A DNA stretch of 64,000 nucleotides from Catalimonadaceae bacterium JC749 (GTDB taxonomy: Bacteria; Bacteroidota; Bacteroidia; Cytophagales; Cyclobacteriaceae), in contig JAJNNC010000019.1 of assembly GCA_021730635.1 (NCBI GenBank), positions 58,600-122,599 on the forward strand, read 5' to 3'. Position 1 is the stretch's first letter, and each line of letters begins with the position of its first letter. The position numbers and the translations under genes are program-made. The notes beneath the pieces were generated by a model. The model searched no databases and was not told where the DNA came from. It was given only the letters and a program-made list of their open reading frames with translations. Positions 1 through 9,666 of this stretch are shown one piece after another.

Positions 1-256
1 ATGAGGTATCGATCGCTGGATATCGTTTAGTTTGTTTGCCTGTTCAATAGCAAAGGCAAGGCCAATTACTGATTGAGGCAAGGATTAATAAAAGCATATT
101 GATTTTATGAGAGGCGTTACAAACGCTAAAAAATACCATCCTCGCTGCAAGCGAGAACGAGTATTAGAAAAGCTATCACTCAATAATGGAGGGATATTTA
201 TTAAGAGTATTTACCTTCGCTGATCAATACGTTTATAGAAACGAAGAAGAGGTGCA
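1..256. other. Left-edge non-coding stretch
   Basis: I see no supported gene. The frame opened by the ATG at base 1 closes after nine codons. The segment lies downstream of the minus-strand gene that ends at 257, and no convincing terminator hairpin with a T tract is visible. A gene could begin beyond the left edge. Confidence 0.5.
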
Positions 257-1267
257 CTACTTTACATCCACCTGCTCATACCGCTGCTGCTTGGCTAAAA
301 ACTCCAGCACCGTTTGATGATAGGAGCTGAACGCAGGGTCAGGAATACCACTGGGAGGCACAGCTTCGCTGCCATATCCGGTTTGGAACATGTCATGATG
401 ATAGATCGCATGGCCGCCTACCTGCCACACCCTGTAAATGTGTATAATATGATCAAAAGGGGAAGTAGCACTTTTCGGACCACCAAACTGGGGCGTACCT
501 TTCCGGGCAGGCTCGTCATCTACCACAGGCTTTTGATACTTTTCAATTAGATACGCAATTTCTTTGGGAGCAATCTCCCAATGCTGATCGTCTTTCCGGG
601 AAGTATGGGGCGATAAGAAATCCAGGGCTCCATTTTCTTCAGGACTACCCAATACCCCCGCATACCCCGGTGAATTGGTGACCAGCCTGGCGGCATCGAT
701 CGCTTTGATTATTTTCAGATAATCTACCGTCCGGTGATCAAACTCATTCCAGATCTGAAAGACCACATTCCGGTATGGTTGTAGTTCCCGCGTGAGGGTT
801 TGCACGGCCTTGTCTGAAGCGGTATCCGACAAGCGGATGTTTTCATTCCAGCTTTCCCGCTGAAACAGCACAAAAAGCACGACCATACCTGCCTCGTCAG
901 CAGCCTGTATGATCTCTTTGAGGGTTTGCAGATGTTCGGATCGCAGGCTGCCATCGGCCATATATAAGGTACAGGTAGGGCAGGTGTCTACAAAGCCTCG
1001 TGTGTTATCCCACTGTCCCCACACCCGGATCACCTGGATGCCATAGGACTTGAACTTCAGGAGCCAGGCTTGACGGGCTTCTGCCTCTTTGTTGAAAGCC
1101 GGATTATAGATGGCATTAAAGAAGCTGATGCCCGTATAGGAAAAAGGCTGTCCGTTGAGCGTAAAGCCTAACCCTTTCACGGCCAGGGTGTGTGTTGACT
1201 GCGCTGTAGCCACGAAACAGGAAAACAGCAGCAGCCAAGACAACAGCCATCTGCCTTTATTATACAT
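257..1267 (-). CDS. Secreted GH5-like (clan GH-A) glycoside hydrolase family protein
   Basis: 336 residues with a clear signal peptide (residues 1-23, ending TATAQ before STHT), so the product is exported. The fold looks like a (beta/alpha)8 cellulase/mannanase-type enzyme: an N-terminal NGQPFSYTGISFFNA strand, a conserved-looking VIRVWGQW segment (79-86), an IWNEF motif giving the expected acid/base Glu175, and a VVDDEPA segment giving a candidate nucleophile Glu252. Substrate cannot be told from sequence. It lies 33 nt downstream of valS on the same strand and may be read through from it, although the two functions are unrelated. The start is an ATG right before the signal peptide. No C-terminal sorting domain is present, so a periplasmic location is likely. 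Family assignment is by motif only. Confidence 0.72.
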   Translation of the reverse strand: MYNKGRWLLSWLLLFSCFVATAQSTHTLAVKGLGFTLNGQPFSYTGISFFNAIYNPAFNKEAEARQAWLLKFKSYGIQVIRVWGQWDNTRGFVDTCPTCTLYMADGSLRSEHLQTLKEIIQAADEAGMVVLFVLFQRESWNENIRLSDTASDKAVQTLTRELQPYRNVVFQIWNEFDHRTVDYLKIIKAIDAARLVTNSPGYAGVLGSPEENGALDFLSPHTSRKDDQHWEIAPKEIAYLIEKYQKPVVDDEPARKGTPQFGGPKSATSPFDHIIHIYRVWQVGGHAIYHHDMFQTGYGSEAVPPSGIPDPAFSSYHQTVLEFLAKQQRYEQVDVK

Positions 1268-1300
1268 AAGCTGAGTTTGTTTTTTTGTAATGCCTGCTTT

Positions 1301-3964
1301 TTACGAGCCTAAACTGTTGAGCTGTTCTTCCAGGGCGGCAATCTTGGCTTCGGCATCCGCTTTCTTTTTGCGTTCCATTGCCACCACCTGTTCCGGCGCA
1401 TTCTGCACAAATTTCTCGTTGCTCAGCTTCTTGTCTACCGACTGTAGGAATCCTTTCTGGTAGGCCAACTCCTTTTGCAGCTTCTCTTTTTCTTCTTTCA
1501 CATCAATGGCTTCGCCCAAAGGAATAAAAAACTCATCGGGTTGCCCCTGAGCGGCATTGACAATAAAGCTGGTAGCGCCGCTCAGCTTTTCTTCTGTATA
1601 TTCAACGCTTTCTGTATTGGCCAGCTTTTGTAGAATGCCTCCGAAGCGTTGATAAATTTTGGGCGTATCGGTTTTAATGAAAAGAGACAGGGCTTGCTTT
1701 GGTGGTATCTGCCGGCTGTTGCGGATGTTCCGGATGTTGGTCACGGCTTCAAAAATACTCTGCCCACCGCCCAGCAGTATGGTATCCACTTCTTTTCTAT
1801 CTTCTGTATGATCGGCCTTCGGCCAGGGCGCTACGATAATACATTCTTCTTCCTTCCGGTCTTTCAGCAGATGCCAGATTTCTTCTGTGATGAATGGCAT
1901 AAAAGGATGCAATATCTTCAGCATCTGTTCAAAAAACCGGATCGTTGTCTGGTAAGTAATCTGATCCAGGGGCTGGCCGAAAGCAGGTTTGACCATTTCC
2001 AGATACCAGGAGCAGAAATCGTCCCACATCAGTTTATATACCGTCTGCAAAGCATCGGAAATACGAAACTTGGAGAAATGATCTTCCAGGGTAATGAGTG
2101 CCTGGTTAAACCGGGCTTCAAACCAGGCGATCGCTGTCTTGTTATTTTCATCTTCTACATCGTCGTTGGTATGCCAGCTTTTGACCAGACGAAAGGCATT
2201 CCAGATTTTATTGGCAAAGTTACGGCCCTGTTCACATAGTTTAACATCAAACAACAGGTCATTGCCGGCTGGCGAACTGAAAAGCATGCCAGTGCGGACA
2301 CCATCGGCTCCATACTGCTGAATCAGCGCCAGGGGGTCTGGAGAGTTTCCCAGCTGTTTAGACATTTTCCGACCCATAGGATCGCGTACAATACCTGTGA
2401 GATACACATTTTTGAAAGGCTTTTCCTGCCGGTATTCATAGCCATAAATGATCATGCGGGCCACCCAGAAAAAGAGTATTTCCGGTGCAGTCACCAGGTC
2501 ATTGGTAGGATAATAATAATTGATATCAGGATTATCCGGATGGCGGATGCCATCAAACACCGTGATAGGCCACAGACCGGAAGAAAACCAGGTGTCCAGC
2601 ACATCTTCATCCTGCCGTAAGTCAGCGGCTGACAGGTTGGCATTGCCGGTTTTCTTACGAGCCAGTTGGAGAGCTGCTTCCGGTGTTTCTGCTACCACAA
2701 ATGCTCCGTCTTCCAGGTAATAGGCAGGAATCCGCTGCCCCCACCAGAGCTGACGGGAGATATTCCAGTCGCGCACATTTTCCATCCACGAACGGTACAT
2801 ATTCTTGAATTTCGCAGGATGCAACTGTATTTCATCGTCCATCACATGGGCCAAGGCCGGCTTGACCAGCTCTTCCATACGCACAAACCATTGAATGGAA
2901 AGCTTGGGTTCTATCACGGCATCCGTTCTTTCAGAGAAGCCTACGCTATGTTTGTATTCTTCTACCTTTATCAGCAAACCCTCTTCTTTGAGCCTTTCAG
3001 CCATTTTCTTCCTCACTACAAAGCGGTCTTCTCCTATAAAAAATTGCGCGGCATCACTCATACTGCCATCGTCGGCGATCACGTCTACCATTTCCAGGTT
3101 ATGTTTTTTACCCAGTTCGTAGTCGTTTACATCATGGGCGGGTGTCACTTTCAGGCAGCCTGTCCCAAATTCCATGCTGACATATTCGTCTTCTATCACA
3201 GGTACTGAACGGTTGACCAGCGGAACAATGACCCGTTTTCCTCTCAGGGATTGATACCGTTCGTCCTGGGGATGAATGCATACCGCCGTATCTCCCAGAA
3301 TAGTCTCCGGCCGGGTAGTGGCAATGGTGACAAAAGCCTCTTCACCCTCTACCGGATACTTCACAAAGTAGAGCTTTCCATTGACCTCTTTATGAATCAC
3401 TTCATCATCAGAAATAGCCGTTCTGCCCTGCGGGTCCCAGTTGATCATACGATAGCCTCGGTAGATATGGCCTTTATTATATAAATCCACAAACACTTTG
3501 ATCACCGACTCGCTCATATGGTCTTCCATCGTAAAGCGGGTCCGTGCCCAGTCGCAGGAGGCTCCAATTTTTTTCAGTTGTTCCAGGATGATGCCACCGT
3601 ATTTCTCTCTCCATTCCCAGGCATATTGCAAAAAGGCTTCCCGTCCGATGCTGCGTTTGTCAATCCCTTTTTCTTTCAGCATGGCCACTACTTTCGCTTC
3701 TGTGGCGATGGAGGCATGATCCGTCCCCGGTACCCAACAGGCTTCTTTTCCCTCCATACGGGCTTTTCTCACCAAAACATCCTGGATGGTATTATTGAGC
3801 ATATGCCCCATGTGCAAAACCCCGGTGACATTGGGGGGAGGAATCACAATGGTATAAGGCGTTTTATCCGGATGGGGTTCGGAGTGGAAGAAATCATGAT
3901 CCAGCCAATACTGATACCATTTGTTTTCAACTTCTTTAGGATTGTATTTCGTCGAGATCGACAT
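1301..3964 (-). CDS. valS: Valine--tRNA ligase
   Basis: Charges tRNA-Val with valine in the cytoplasm. About 887 residues from the ATG at 3964; a TTG six bases upstream is the only extension and is less likely. Class I signature motifs are present: [14 protein letters not shown] near the N terminus (HIGH equivalent) and [11 protein letters not shown] around residue 530 (KMSKS equivalent). The CP1 editing domain lies between them, with GTDHAS and [10 protein letters not shown] as expected. The C terminus is a charged coiled-coil arm (from about residue 820), typical of ValRS and used to bind the tRNA. Length is normal for the family. It is divergent from the response regulator gene to the right. 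A TAnnTTTG-type -7 element sits about 110 nt upstream. Confidence 0.98.
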   Translation of the reverse strand: MSISTKYNPKEVENKWYQYWLDHDFFHSEPHPDKTPYTIVIPPPNVTGVLHMGHMLNNTIQDVLVRKARMEGKEACWVPGTDHASIATEAKVVAMLKEKGIDKRSIGREAFLQYAWEWREKYGGIILEQLKKIGASCDWARTRFTMEDHMSESVIKVFVDLYNKGHIYRGYRMINWDPQGRTAISDDEVIHKEVNGKLYFVKYPVEGEEAFVTIATTRPETILGDTAVCIHPQDERYQSLRGKRVIVPLVNRSVPVIEDEYVSMEFGTGCLKVTPAHDVNDYELGKKHNLEMVDVIADDGSMSDAAQFFIGEDRFVVRKKMAERLKEEGLLIKVEEYKHSVGFSERTDAVIEPKLSIQWFVRMEELVKPALAHVMDDEIQLHPAKFKNMYRSWMENVRDWNISRQLWWGQRIPAYYLEDGAFVVAETPEAALQLARKKTGNANLSAADLRQDEDVLDTWFSSGLWPITVFDGIRHPDNPDINYYYPTNDLVTAPEILFFWVARMIIYGYEYRQEKPFKNVYLTGIVRDPMGRKMSKQLGNSPDPLALIQQYGADGVRTGMLFSSPAGNDLLFDVKLCEQGRNFANKIWNAFRLVKSWHTNDDVEDENNKTAIAWFEARFNQALITLEDHFSKFRISDALQTVYKLMWDDFCSWYLEMVKPAFGQPLDQITYQTTIRFFEQMLKILHPFMPFITEEIWHLLKDRKEEECIIVAPWPKADHTEDRKEVDTILLGGGQSIFEAVTNIRNIRNSRQIPPKQALSLFIKTDTPKIYQRFGGILQKLANTESVEYTEEKLSGATSFIVNAAQGQPDEFFIPLGEAIDVKEEKEKLQKELAYQKGFLQSVDKKLSNEKFVQNAPEQVVAMERKKKADAEAKIAALEEQLNSLGS

Positions 3965-4323
3965 ATGCAAAAATTTATAAAGGTTGACTTATCAAAAAGT
4001 AGATACCTGGTCTGAGATTTAGAAGAGTAAATACTAAAAAACAGTGGTACCCTGATTAACTACCAGGTTGCAAAGATACAAACTTGAAGAAAGAATCATC
4101 CATAACCATAAAAAATTGCGTATAGAATCCAGAGCCACGTTTTTTAAACGATCATTTGTGTTTTACGTAATACAAGTTTGAAATGCAACCGGTATTGGAT
4201 CGTGCTATATTTTAGTTGATAAAATGCGCCGGATCACTTGTCATTCAAAGGCTTTTTATTCCTGTTTTTTTAATTAATTTTGTCTTGGAAAAATCACTGA
4301 TTGATTATCAAACGTCAAGCTAT
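3965..4323. promoter_or_regulatory. Divergent promoter region between valS and the OmpR-type regulator
   Basis: About 359 nt without a gene. On the plus strand TAATTTTG (4275-4282) matches the Bacteroidota -7 consensus TAnnTTTG and lies 42 nt before the regulator ATG; a good TTG -33 box at the usual 19-21 nt spacing is not evident. On the minus strand CAAAGATA (4071-4078) reads TATCTTTG, a consensus -7 for valS, with a leader of about 100 nt. Both are motif matches only. Confidence 0.5.
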
Positions 4324-5013
4324 ATGGGAAACAAGCCACACAAAGTGCTTGTAGTGGACGACGAACCAGATATTTTAGATCTTCTGGATTATAACCTTTC
4401 CAAGGAGGGTTATAAAGTCAAAACAGCCACCAATGGCAGAAAAGCAGTAGAGATTGCTGCCAAATTTCTGCCGGATCTGATCTTACTGGACATCATGATG
4501 CCGCATCAGGATGGGGTGGAAACCTGTCGGCAACTCCGGGAAAATCCCGACCTGTTTAATACGTTTATTGTCTTTCTGACAGCTCGCTCCGAAGAGTATT
4601 CAGAAATTGCGGCCTTTGATACCGGTGCAGACGATTATATTACCAAGCCTATTAAACCCAGGGCTTTGATGAGCCGCATCAGCGCTATGTTCAGAAGGGA
4701 AGAGAAGAAAAAGCAGAAAAGCAGTAAAATCACCATTGGAGATCTGAGCATAGACAGAACCAGTTATATGGTAACCGTAGACGGACAACAAATCAGTCTG
4801 CCGAAAAAAGAATTTGAGCTTTTGTATTATCTGGCACAAAATCCTGACAAAGTACACAGTCGTGACGATCTTTTGCAGAATATCTGGGGATCGGACGTGT
4901 ATGTATTGGCCAGAACGGTAGATGTACACATAAGGAAGGTTCGGGAAAAAATAGGGAGTCAGTATATCATGACAGTGAAGGGGGTAGGCTATAAATTTGG
5001 TATAGAGGAATAA
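4324..5013 (+). CDS. OmpR/PhoB-family response regulator
   Basis: DNA-binding response regulator of 229 residues. The receiver domain (about 5-120) has the acidic pair in VVDDEPD, phosphoacceptor Asp56 in LILLDIMMP, a Thr in FLTARS and Lys in YITKPI. A winged-helix trans_reg_C domain (about 135-228) ends with a typical KGVGYKF hairpin. The frame stays open upstream to 4216, but those 36 residues are unlike any receiver N terminus and overlap the -7 element at 4275, so I chose the ATG at 4324. It is followed 10 nt later by a PhoR-like kinase, surely its partner. The pair resembles PhoB/PhoR, but no phosphate genes are adjacent, so the signal is unknown. Confidence 0.93.
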   Translation: MGNKPHKVLVVDDEPDILDLLDYNLSKEGYKVKTATNGRKAVEIAAKFLPDLILLDIMMPHQDGVETCRQLRENPDLFNTFIVFLTARSEEYSEIAAFDTGADDYITKPIKPRALMSRISAMFRREEKKKQKSSKITIGDLSIDRTSYMVTVDGQQISLPKKEFELLYYLAQNPDKVHSRDDLLQNIWGSDVYVLARTVDVHIRKVREKIGSQYIMTVKGVGYKFGIEE

Positions 5014-5023
5014 TTTGAGTTTC

Positions 5024-6133
5024 ATGCTTTTTCACGCACGTGGCGTTGCTCTGTTGTTAGGGGCTTCTATTGCTATTGTTACCACGGCTTTTTTATCACT
5101 GGTGAAAGGCGTAACCAATACGGCCTTGCTGGTCGCGTTTTTTCTATCCTTTTCTTCTGCCTATATTTTAATTTATGCCACCCTTGAGTTTCTGGTCTTT
5201 CGGGAAGTCAACAAAATTTACGCAGCCCTCAACAAGCTGAAAAAAAGAGATTTATCCTTTGTGGATAAAAACCATCATAGGGCCATCAACCCCATCAAAA
5301 GGATTAACCAGGAAATATTTGATTATGCCAGGGACAAACAGCGGGAAATCAATGATCTGAAGAAGATGGAAGAATTCCGCCGGGAGTTTGTCGCCAACAT
5401 TTCTCACGAACTGAAGACCCCAATTTTTGCAGCCCAGGGGTTTGTCCATACCTTGCTGGATGGGGCCATTGAAAACAAAAAAGTACGGTATAAATTTCTG
5501 AAAAAGGCTGGCAAAAGCCTGGATGGCCTGGATATGCTGGTGCAGGACCTGCTCGTTCTTTCTCAAATGGAGACTGGAAGTATTAAAATGCATTATGAGC
5601 ACTTTGATATGAGAAATGTCATCCATGACGTCTTTGAGCAGTTTGAAAATGACGCTGAAAAGAAAGAGATTGATCTTATTTTACAGGTAGATAAGCAGGA
5701 TCATACTTTCGTATACGCTGATCAGCACCGCATCTATCAGGTGATGGTCAACTTAATCAGCAATGCTATCAAATACACCAAGAAGGATAAAGAGGTGCCC
5801 CATCCCAAAAAAGGCAAAGTGGTGGTATTTTTTGAATCGGATGAGGAAAATGTGACTATTTTCGTCAAAGACCAGGGAAGAGGTATTCCGCCGGAAGACA
5901 TAGACCGTATCTTTGAAAGGTTCTACCGGGTGGAGAAAAGCCGTTCTAAAAACAAAGGAGGCACCGGACTGGGGCTGGCCATTGTAAAACATATCATCGA
6001 GGCGCACCATTCTAAAGTAAAAGTCAGCAGCAAAGTGGGAGAGGGGTCGTTGTTCAGCTTCAAACTGCCCAGGGGGAATGCTGAGATCGCCCGGAAAAAG
6101 ATGAGACTAGAAGAGCCGGAGGAAGAAATATAG
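5024..6133 (+). CDS. PhoR-like sensor histidine kinase
   Basis: Membrane kinase of about 369 residues. Two N-terminal hydrophobic helices (about 8-28 and 35-59) flank almost no periplasmic loop, so sensing is probably intramembrane or cytoplasmic. A linker is followed by HisKA with phosphoacceptor His128 in ANISHELKTP, then HATPase_c with the N box NLISNAIKYT, DQGRGIP, the F box ERFYRVEKSRS and GGTGLGLAI. The ATG at 5024 is preferred to the in-frame TTG at 5015. It starts 10 nt after the regulator stop, so the two form an operon. The lack of a sensor domain is like many Bacteroidota PhoR-like kinases. The next gene on the other strand ends 3 nt away. Confidence 0.93.
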   Translation: MLFHARGVALLLGASIAIVTTAFLSLVKGVTNTALLVAFFLSFSSAYILIYATLEFLVFREVNKIYAALNKLKKRDLSFVDKNHHRAINPIKRINQEIFDYARDKQREINDLKKMEEFRREFVANISHELKTPIFAAQGFVHTLLDGAIENKKVRYKFLKKAGKSLDGLDMLVQDLLVLSQMETGSIKMHYEHFDMRNVIHDVFEQFENDAEKKEIDLILQVDKQDHTFVYADQHRIYQVMVNLISNAIKYTKKDKEVPHPKKGKVVVFFESDEENVTIFVKDQGRGIPPEDIDRIFERFYRVEKSRSKNKGGTGLGLAIVKHIIEAHHSKVKVSSKVGEGSLFSFKLPRGNAEIARKKMRLEEPEEEI

Positions 6134-6135
6134 TG

Positions 6136-6719
6136 TTATTCCTGTAGCCTTAACGCAGATAAAACCAAGACAAAACCTGGTAAGACAGGATCTCCTTTAA
6201 GATTTTGGTTAAATCCTTTCAATGTGCTGGTAGGGTGATCTTTTTCATAAATATAGACGATTTCCTGATCTGCATCGATGAGCCATCCCAAACGACATCC
6301 GTTGTCTATCCATTTTTTCATTTTAAGTTGTAAGTCAGCAATGGTATCTGTTTCGGATTTAAGTTCAATCACAAAATCAGGGCATACTGGAGCAAATCGT
6401 CTACGCTATTGGGCAGTAAGCGACTGGTCACGTTCATGACTTACCCAGGCAGCATCTGGAGCGCGTATCGCACCATTAGGCAGGGTAAAACCGGTGGAAG
6501 TGTCAAAAACCCTTCCCAGTTTTGATTGTTTATTCCAAAGCTATAAATGCATCACAATCTCGCTCTTACGATCCCCTGTAACATAAGCTGTGGGTGACAT
6601 AATGATAATATCCTGGTTAGGATTTCTTTCTATGCGCAAATCCTGGTTTCGTTGGCAGAACAAAAAAATTCTTCCTCACTCATACGAAAAGCTGAAGTTT
6701 TTAAAATAAACTTATCCAT
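6136..6719 (-). pseudogene. Uma2-family (DUF820, PF05685) endonuclease-fold protein, decayed
   Basis: Read from the ATG at 6719, the minus strand encodes a near full-length Uma2-type protein of about 194 codons: MDKFILKTSAFRMSEEEFF, then RIERNPNQDI, FDTSTGFTLPNGAIRAPDAAW and CPDFVIELKSETDTIADLQ, with the usual PDFVIEL catalytic-core strand. Three lesions break it. One base is missing in a T tract (7 A on the plus strand at 6662-6668), and there are two in-frame TAG codons at 6541-6543 and 6406-6408. The second half remains open (GTG start at 6372, 78 codons). Both stops are consistent with CAG-to-TAG changes, because the local contexts HL-x-LWNK and TAQ-x-RRR suit Gln. Uma2 genes are multicopy orphans in Cytophagales. 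Confidence 0.85.
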
Positions 6720-6871
6720 CTTTTATCTTTTTGTATTTGGACTATAATGTTTATCATCAAGAATAGTAAACAAGTACAGCACAAATTTATAGAGGCTAAC
6801 AAAGGAACACTATCATTGCTGAACACGTTACCATTGGTTTAAGACTTCTTGAAACAACCTATCACCTAGCT

Positions 6872-7585
6872 ATGTCCAGAATAAAATTTACGGATCTGAT
6901 ATTATATGAAGACGAAGATTATATAGCCATCAACAAACCGGCTTTGGTGGCTACCCTGGAAGATCGCAACGATCCCTATAGTATCATTGATCTGGCCAGA
7001 GGTTATTGGGAGCAGGCCCAGGTCTGCCATCGGCTCGATAAGGAAACCTCTGGTGTGCTGATCATTGCCAAGCATCCGGAAGCTTACCGGGCCTTGTCTA
7101 TGCAATTTGAGAAACGAAAAGTGAAAAAGCTGTACCATGCCCTCTGTGATGGTATTCATGATTTTCAAGAGTTACCCATCAACCTGCCCATTTATATTAC
7201 CGGTAAAGGAAAGGTAAAAGTAGACCACCGGCAGGGAAAAGACGCTTTTTCTACAGCCAGCACGGTGGCTGCCTATAAGCAGCACTCTCTGATCAGTTGC
7301 CAACCGCAGACAGGCAGAATGCATCAGGTGCGTATTCACCTATCCAGTATGGGGGCACCCATTACCGGCGACGAATTATATGGCGGGAAACCCCTGTATT
7401 TGTCTTCCATCAAACGAAATTATAATCTCAAAAAATGGGAGGAAGAACTCCCCCTGATGAAAAGATTAGCCCTGCATGCCAAAGCCCTGACCTTCGAACT
7501 ATTCAAGGGAAAATCTGTTTCGATAGAAGCCCCTTATCCTAAAGATTTTGCTGTCACCCTCAAGCAATTGGAGAAGTACAGGTAA
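6872..7585 (+). CDS. RluA-family RNA pseudouridine synthase
   Basis: 237-residue cytoplasmic enzyme that isomerises uridine to pseudouridine in rRNA or tRNA. The catalytic motif is CHRLDKETSGVLI with nucleophile Asp56; the RMHQVRIHLSSMG and GAPITGDELYGG motifs of the RluA fold follow. No N-terminal S4 domain is present, so this is the short form. It cannot be assigned to a specific RNA position. The ATG at 6872 begins immediately before the conserved domain. It stands alone between the Uma2 pseudogene and the rplM promoter. Confidence 0.9.
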   Translation: MSRIKFTDLILYEDEDYIAINKPALVATLEDRNDPYSIIDLARGYWEQAQVCHRLDKETSGVLIIAKHPEAYRALSMQFEKRKVKKLYHALCDGIHDFQELPINLPIYITGKGKVKVDHRQGKDAFSTASTVAAYKQHSLISCQPQTGRMHQVRIHLSSMGAPITGDELYGGKPLYLSSIKRNYNLKKWEEELPLMKRLALHAKALTFELFKGKSVSIEAPYPKDFAVTLKQLEKYR

Positions 7586-7670
7586 CAGGATAAGCGGATA
7601 TAATAGAAAATAATTAATATATAATAGTATGTATCTGTGTTGATTCGTGGGCGATGGTAGAAAAGAAAAG

Positions 7671-7691
7671 CCTTGCTAAAAAAAAGCAAGG
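7671..7691 (+). other. Hairpin before the rplM promoter
   Basis: CCTTGCT (7671-7677) pairs with AGCAAGG (7685-7691) around an A-rich loop. It lies after the pseudouridine synthase gene but is not followed by a T run on the plus strand, so it is a weak terminator candidate at best. Confidence 0.35.
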
Positions 7692-7708
7692 AATCCTGCA
7701 AGGGAAGG

Positions 7709-7739
7709 TTGCATTTCATGGGATTACCTGCTACCTTTG
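7709..7739 (+). promoter_or_regulatory. Bacteroidota sigma-A promoter for rplM-rpsI
   Basis: TTG (7709-7711), a 20-nt spacer and TACCTTTG (7732-7739) match the TTG-N19..21-TAnnTTTG consensus. Transcription should begin near 7746, leaving a leader of about 50 nt before the TTG start of rplM. The position also rules out the longer upstream reading frames. Confidence 0.75.
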
Positions 7740-7797
7740 TGTTCTTTTTAGAAAAAGGCTCAAATTTTAGTTGTTTGTACCTAAAATTGTAAAAAAA

Positions 7798-8253
7798 TTG
7801 GATATTTTAAGTTATAAGACCGTCTCTGCTAATAAGTCAACGGTTGAAAAAAAGTGGTTTATTGTGGATGCCGGTGACGCTTCTCTGGGGCGTGTTTGCA
7901 GCGAAGTAGCCAAAATATTGAGAGGGAAACATAAACCCAGCTTTACACCGCATGTAGATTGTGGTGACAACGTCATTGTCATTAATGCCAATGATCTGCG
8001 GTTGACAGGAAGCAAAATGACGACCAAAGAGTATATTCGTCATACCACGTATCCTGGTGGGCAGCGGGTGTCTACCCCTCGCCAGGAAATGGCAAAGTCT
8101 TCTACCCGGGTCATTGAAAAAGCCGTAAGAGGAATGTTGCCCAGGACTAAGTTGGGAAGAAAGCTATTTAACAACCTGTTTGTATACGAGGGTAATGAGC
8201 ATCCCCATGAAGCCCAACAGCCTCAGAAACTGGAATTCAATAAAAAGCGTTGA
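7798..8253 (+). CDS. rplM: 50S ribosomal protein L13
   Basis: Large-subunit ribosomal protein of 151 residues. Landmarks are DAGDASLGRVCSEVAKILRGKHKPSFTPHVDCGD and the C-terminal RGMLPRTKLGRKLFNNLFVY, both standard for L13. No ATG lies at the expected place. Related proteins begin M-D-x-L-S-Y-K-T, and the codon there is TTG at 7798, so I propose a TTG start; an earlier TTG at 7771 would add nine residues with no family support. rpsI starts 13 nt after the stop, the usual L13-S9 operon. Confidence 0.95.
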   Translation: MDILSYKTVSANKSTVEKKWFIVDAGDASLGRVCSEVAKILRGKHKPSFTPHVDCGDNVIVINANDLRLTGSKMTTKEYIRHTTYPGGQRVSTPRQEMAKSSTRVIEKAVRGMLPRTKLGRKLFNNLFVYEGNEHPHEAQQPQKLEFNKKR

Positions 8254-8266
8254 TTACTGATTTTAT

Positions 8267-8653
8267 ATGGAAATTATAAACACTATTGGAAGACGTAAAA
8301 CCTCGGTAGCCAGAATTTATATGCAGTCGGGCAATGGGGCTATCACGGTCAACAACAAAAAAATTGAAGATTATTTTCCTTCAGAAATCCTTCAGACTAT
8401 TGTCAGACAACCGCTTGCACTGGTGAGCGAAGAAGGAAGCTACGATTTGAAAGTCAACGTGGCAGGCGGAGGCTTTAAAGGACAGGCTGAAGCCATCCGA
8501 TTGGCGGTGGCCCGTGCCCTGACTACGGTGAATGCCGAACATCGTCCCCCTTTGAAAAAAGAAGGTTTTCTGACCCGCGACCCTCGTATGGTGGAGCGTA
8601 AGAAATATGGGCGCAGAAAAGCAAGAAGAGCCTTTCAGTTTAGTAAACGATAA
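8267..8653 (+). CDS. rpsI: 30S ribosomal protein S9
   Basis: 128-residue small-subunit protein whose basic tail reaches the P-site tRNA. The N terminus reads [14 protein letters not shown], the middle [20 protein letters not shown], and the end [17 protein letters not shown], with the invariant SKR tail. Length matches bacterial S9. It sits 13 nt after rplM and 73 nt before rpsB, probably in one transcript. Confidence 0.98.
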   Translation: MEIINTIGRRKTSVARIYMQSGNGAITVNNKKIEDYFPSEILQTIVRQPLALVSEEGSYDLKVNVAGGGFKGQAEAIRLAVARALTTVNAEHRPPLKKEGFLTRDPRMVERKKYGRRKARRAFQFSKR

Positions 8654-8664
8654 AATAGTTTTTA

Positions 8665-8705
8665 GTTACTTGAGTCTGTGCTTTAACCGGCTCCTGAGGA
8701 GTAAC
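8665..8705 (+). promoter_or_regulatory. Candidate structured leader of rpsB
   Basis: The rpsI-rpsB gap has an outer pair GTTACT (8665-8670) with AGTAAC (8700-8705), plus a nested or competing CTCCT-G-AGGAG palindrome at 8691-8701 that shares bases with the 3' arm. Two mutually exclusive pairings in front of an S2 gene fit an autoregulatory leader. No homology search was possible. Confidence 0.4.
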
Positions 8706-8726
8706 TTAACTTTTAACCAATAATTA

Positions 8727-9533
8727 ATGGAAAAAATAGAATACAAAGATTTGCTGGATGCTGGTGTGCATTTCGGGCACCTGACCAGAAAGTGGAATCC
8801 TAAGATTGCTCCCTATATATTCATGGAGCGGAATGGCATCCACATTATTGATCTTAACAAAACATTGGTTGCCCTGGAGGATGCGGCTGGCGCGATCAAA
8901 GGAATTGTGAAGTCAGGGCGGAAAGTCATGTTTGTGGCTACCAAAAAGCAGGCGCAGGAAGTAGTGGCAGAAGAAGCAAAAAGATTGAGAATGCCTTACG
9001 TCACAGATCGCTGGTTGGGTGGTATGCTGACTAACTTTACCACCATCCGGAAGTCGTTGCGTAAAATGTCATCTATTGAAAAGATGATGAAAGAAGAGGC
9101 GTATCAGAACCTGGCCAAGCGTGAGCGACTGATGCTGACCCGTGAGAAAGATAAGCTGGAAAAAGTATTGGGCGGTATCGCTGACCTTACCCGTCTGCCA
9201 GCAGCCCTGTTTGTGGTAGATATCAAGCGTGAGCACATTGCAGTGAGAGAGGCCAAAAAACTCAACATACCCGTATTTGCCATGGTGGATACCAATTCGG
9301 ATCCCACCCAGGTAGAATATCCTATTCCAGCCAATGATGATGCCTTCAAATCTATCTCTCTGATTGTGAAGCATATCGGCAAATCCATTGAAGAAGGATT
9401 GATCGAAAGAAAGCAGCAAAAAGAAGAGTCCAAGCTGAAAGAGGAAGAAAACAAGAAGAGAGCGGTAGATGAAGGAGAGGAAACAGATCAACAGGCAGTA
9501 GAAAATGTTGACAAAGAGGATACTAATGCCTGA
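8727..9533 (+). CDS. rpsB: 30S ribosomal protein S2
   Basis: 268-residue S2. Landmarks are [19 protein letters not shown] near the start, [22 protein letters not shown] and [18 protein letters not shown]. The C-terminal 45 residues form a charged low-complexity tail rich in E, K and Q, longer than the E. coli protein (241) and common in Bacteroidota. It is followed by an intrinsic terminator and then tsf, the conserved rpsB-tsf order. Confidence 0.98.
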   Translation: MEKIEYKDLLDAGVHFGHLTRKWNPKIAPYIFMERNGIHIIDLNKTLVALEDAAGAIKGIVKSGRKVMFVATKKQAQEVVAEEAKRLRMPYVTDRWLGGMLTNFTTIRKSLRKMSSIEKMMKEEAYQNLAKRERLMLTREKDKLEKVLGGIADLTRLPAALFVVDIKREHIAVREAKKLNIPVFAMVDTNSDPTQVEYPIPANDDAFKSISLIVKHIGKSIEEGLIERKQQKEESKLKEEENKKRAVDEGEETDQQAVENVDKEDTNA

Positions 9534-9566
9534 TCCTCTTTTCATCTACTCATTATAAACAAAGAG

Positions 9567-9599
9567 GAACATCGTGGTAAACAACGATGTTCTTTTTTT
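9567..9599 (+). terminator. Intrinsic terminator after rpsB
   Basis: A perfect 9-bp stem GAACATCGT (9567-9575) / ACGATGTTC (9584-9592) with an 8-nt loop is followed by seven T. It separates rpsB from tsf, so tsf should be transcribed partly by read-through or from its own promoter in the next 67 nt. Confidence 0.88.
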
Positions 9600-9666
9600 A
9601 GAGATACTGCCTAATCATCATTATATTTTATTATAACTATACATAACCAAAGAAAAATTATCAGTT

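Noticed and set aside
4216..4323. Upstream extension of the OmpR-type regulator
   Set aside because: Overlaps a -7 promoter element and does not resemble receiver-domain N termini.
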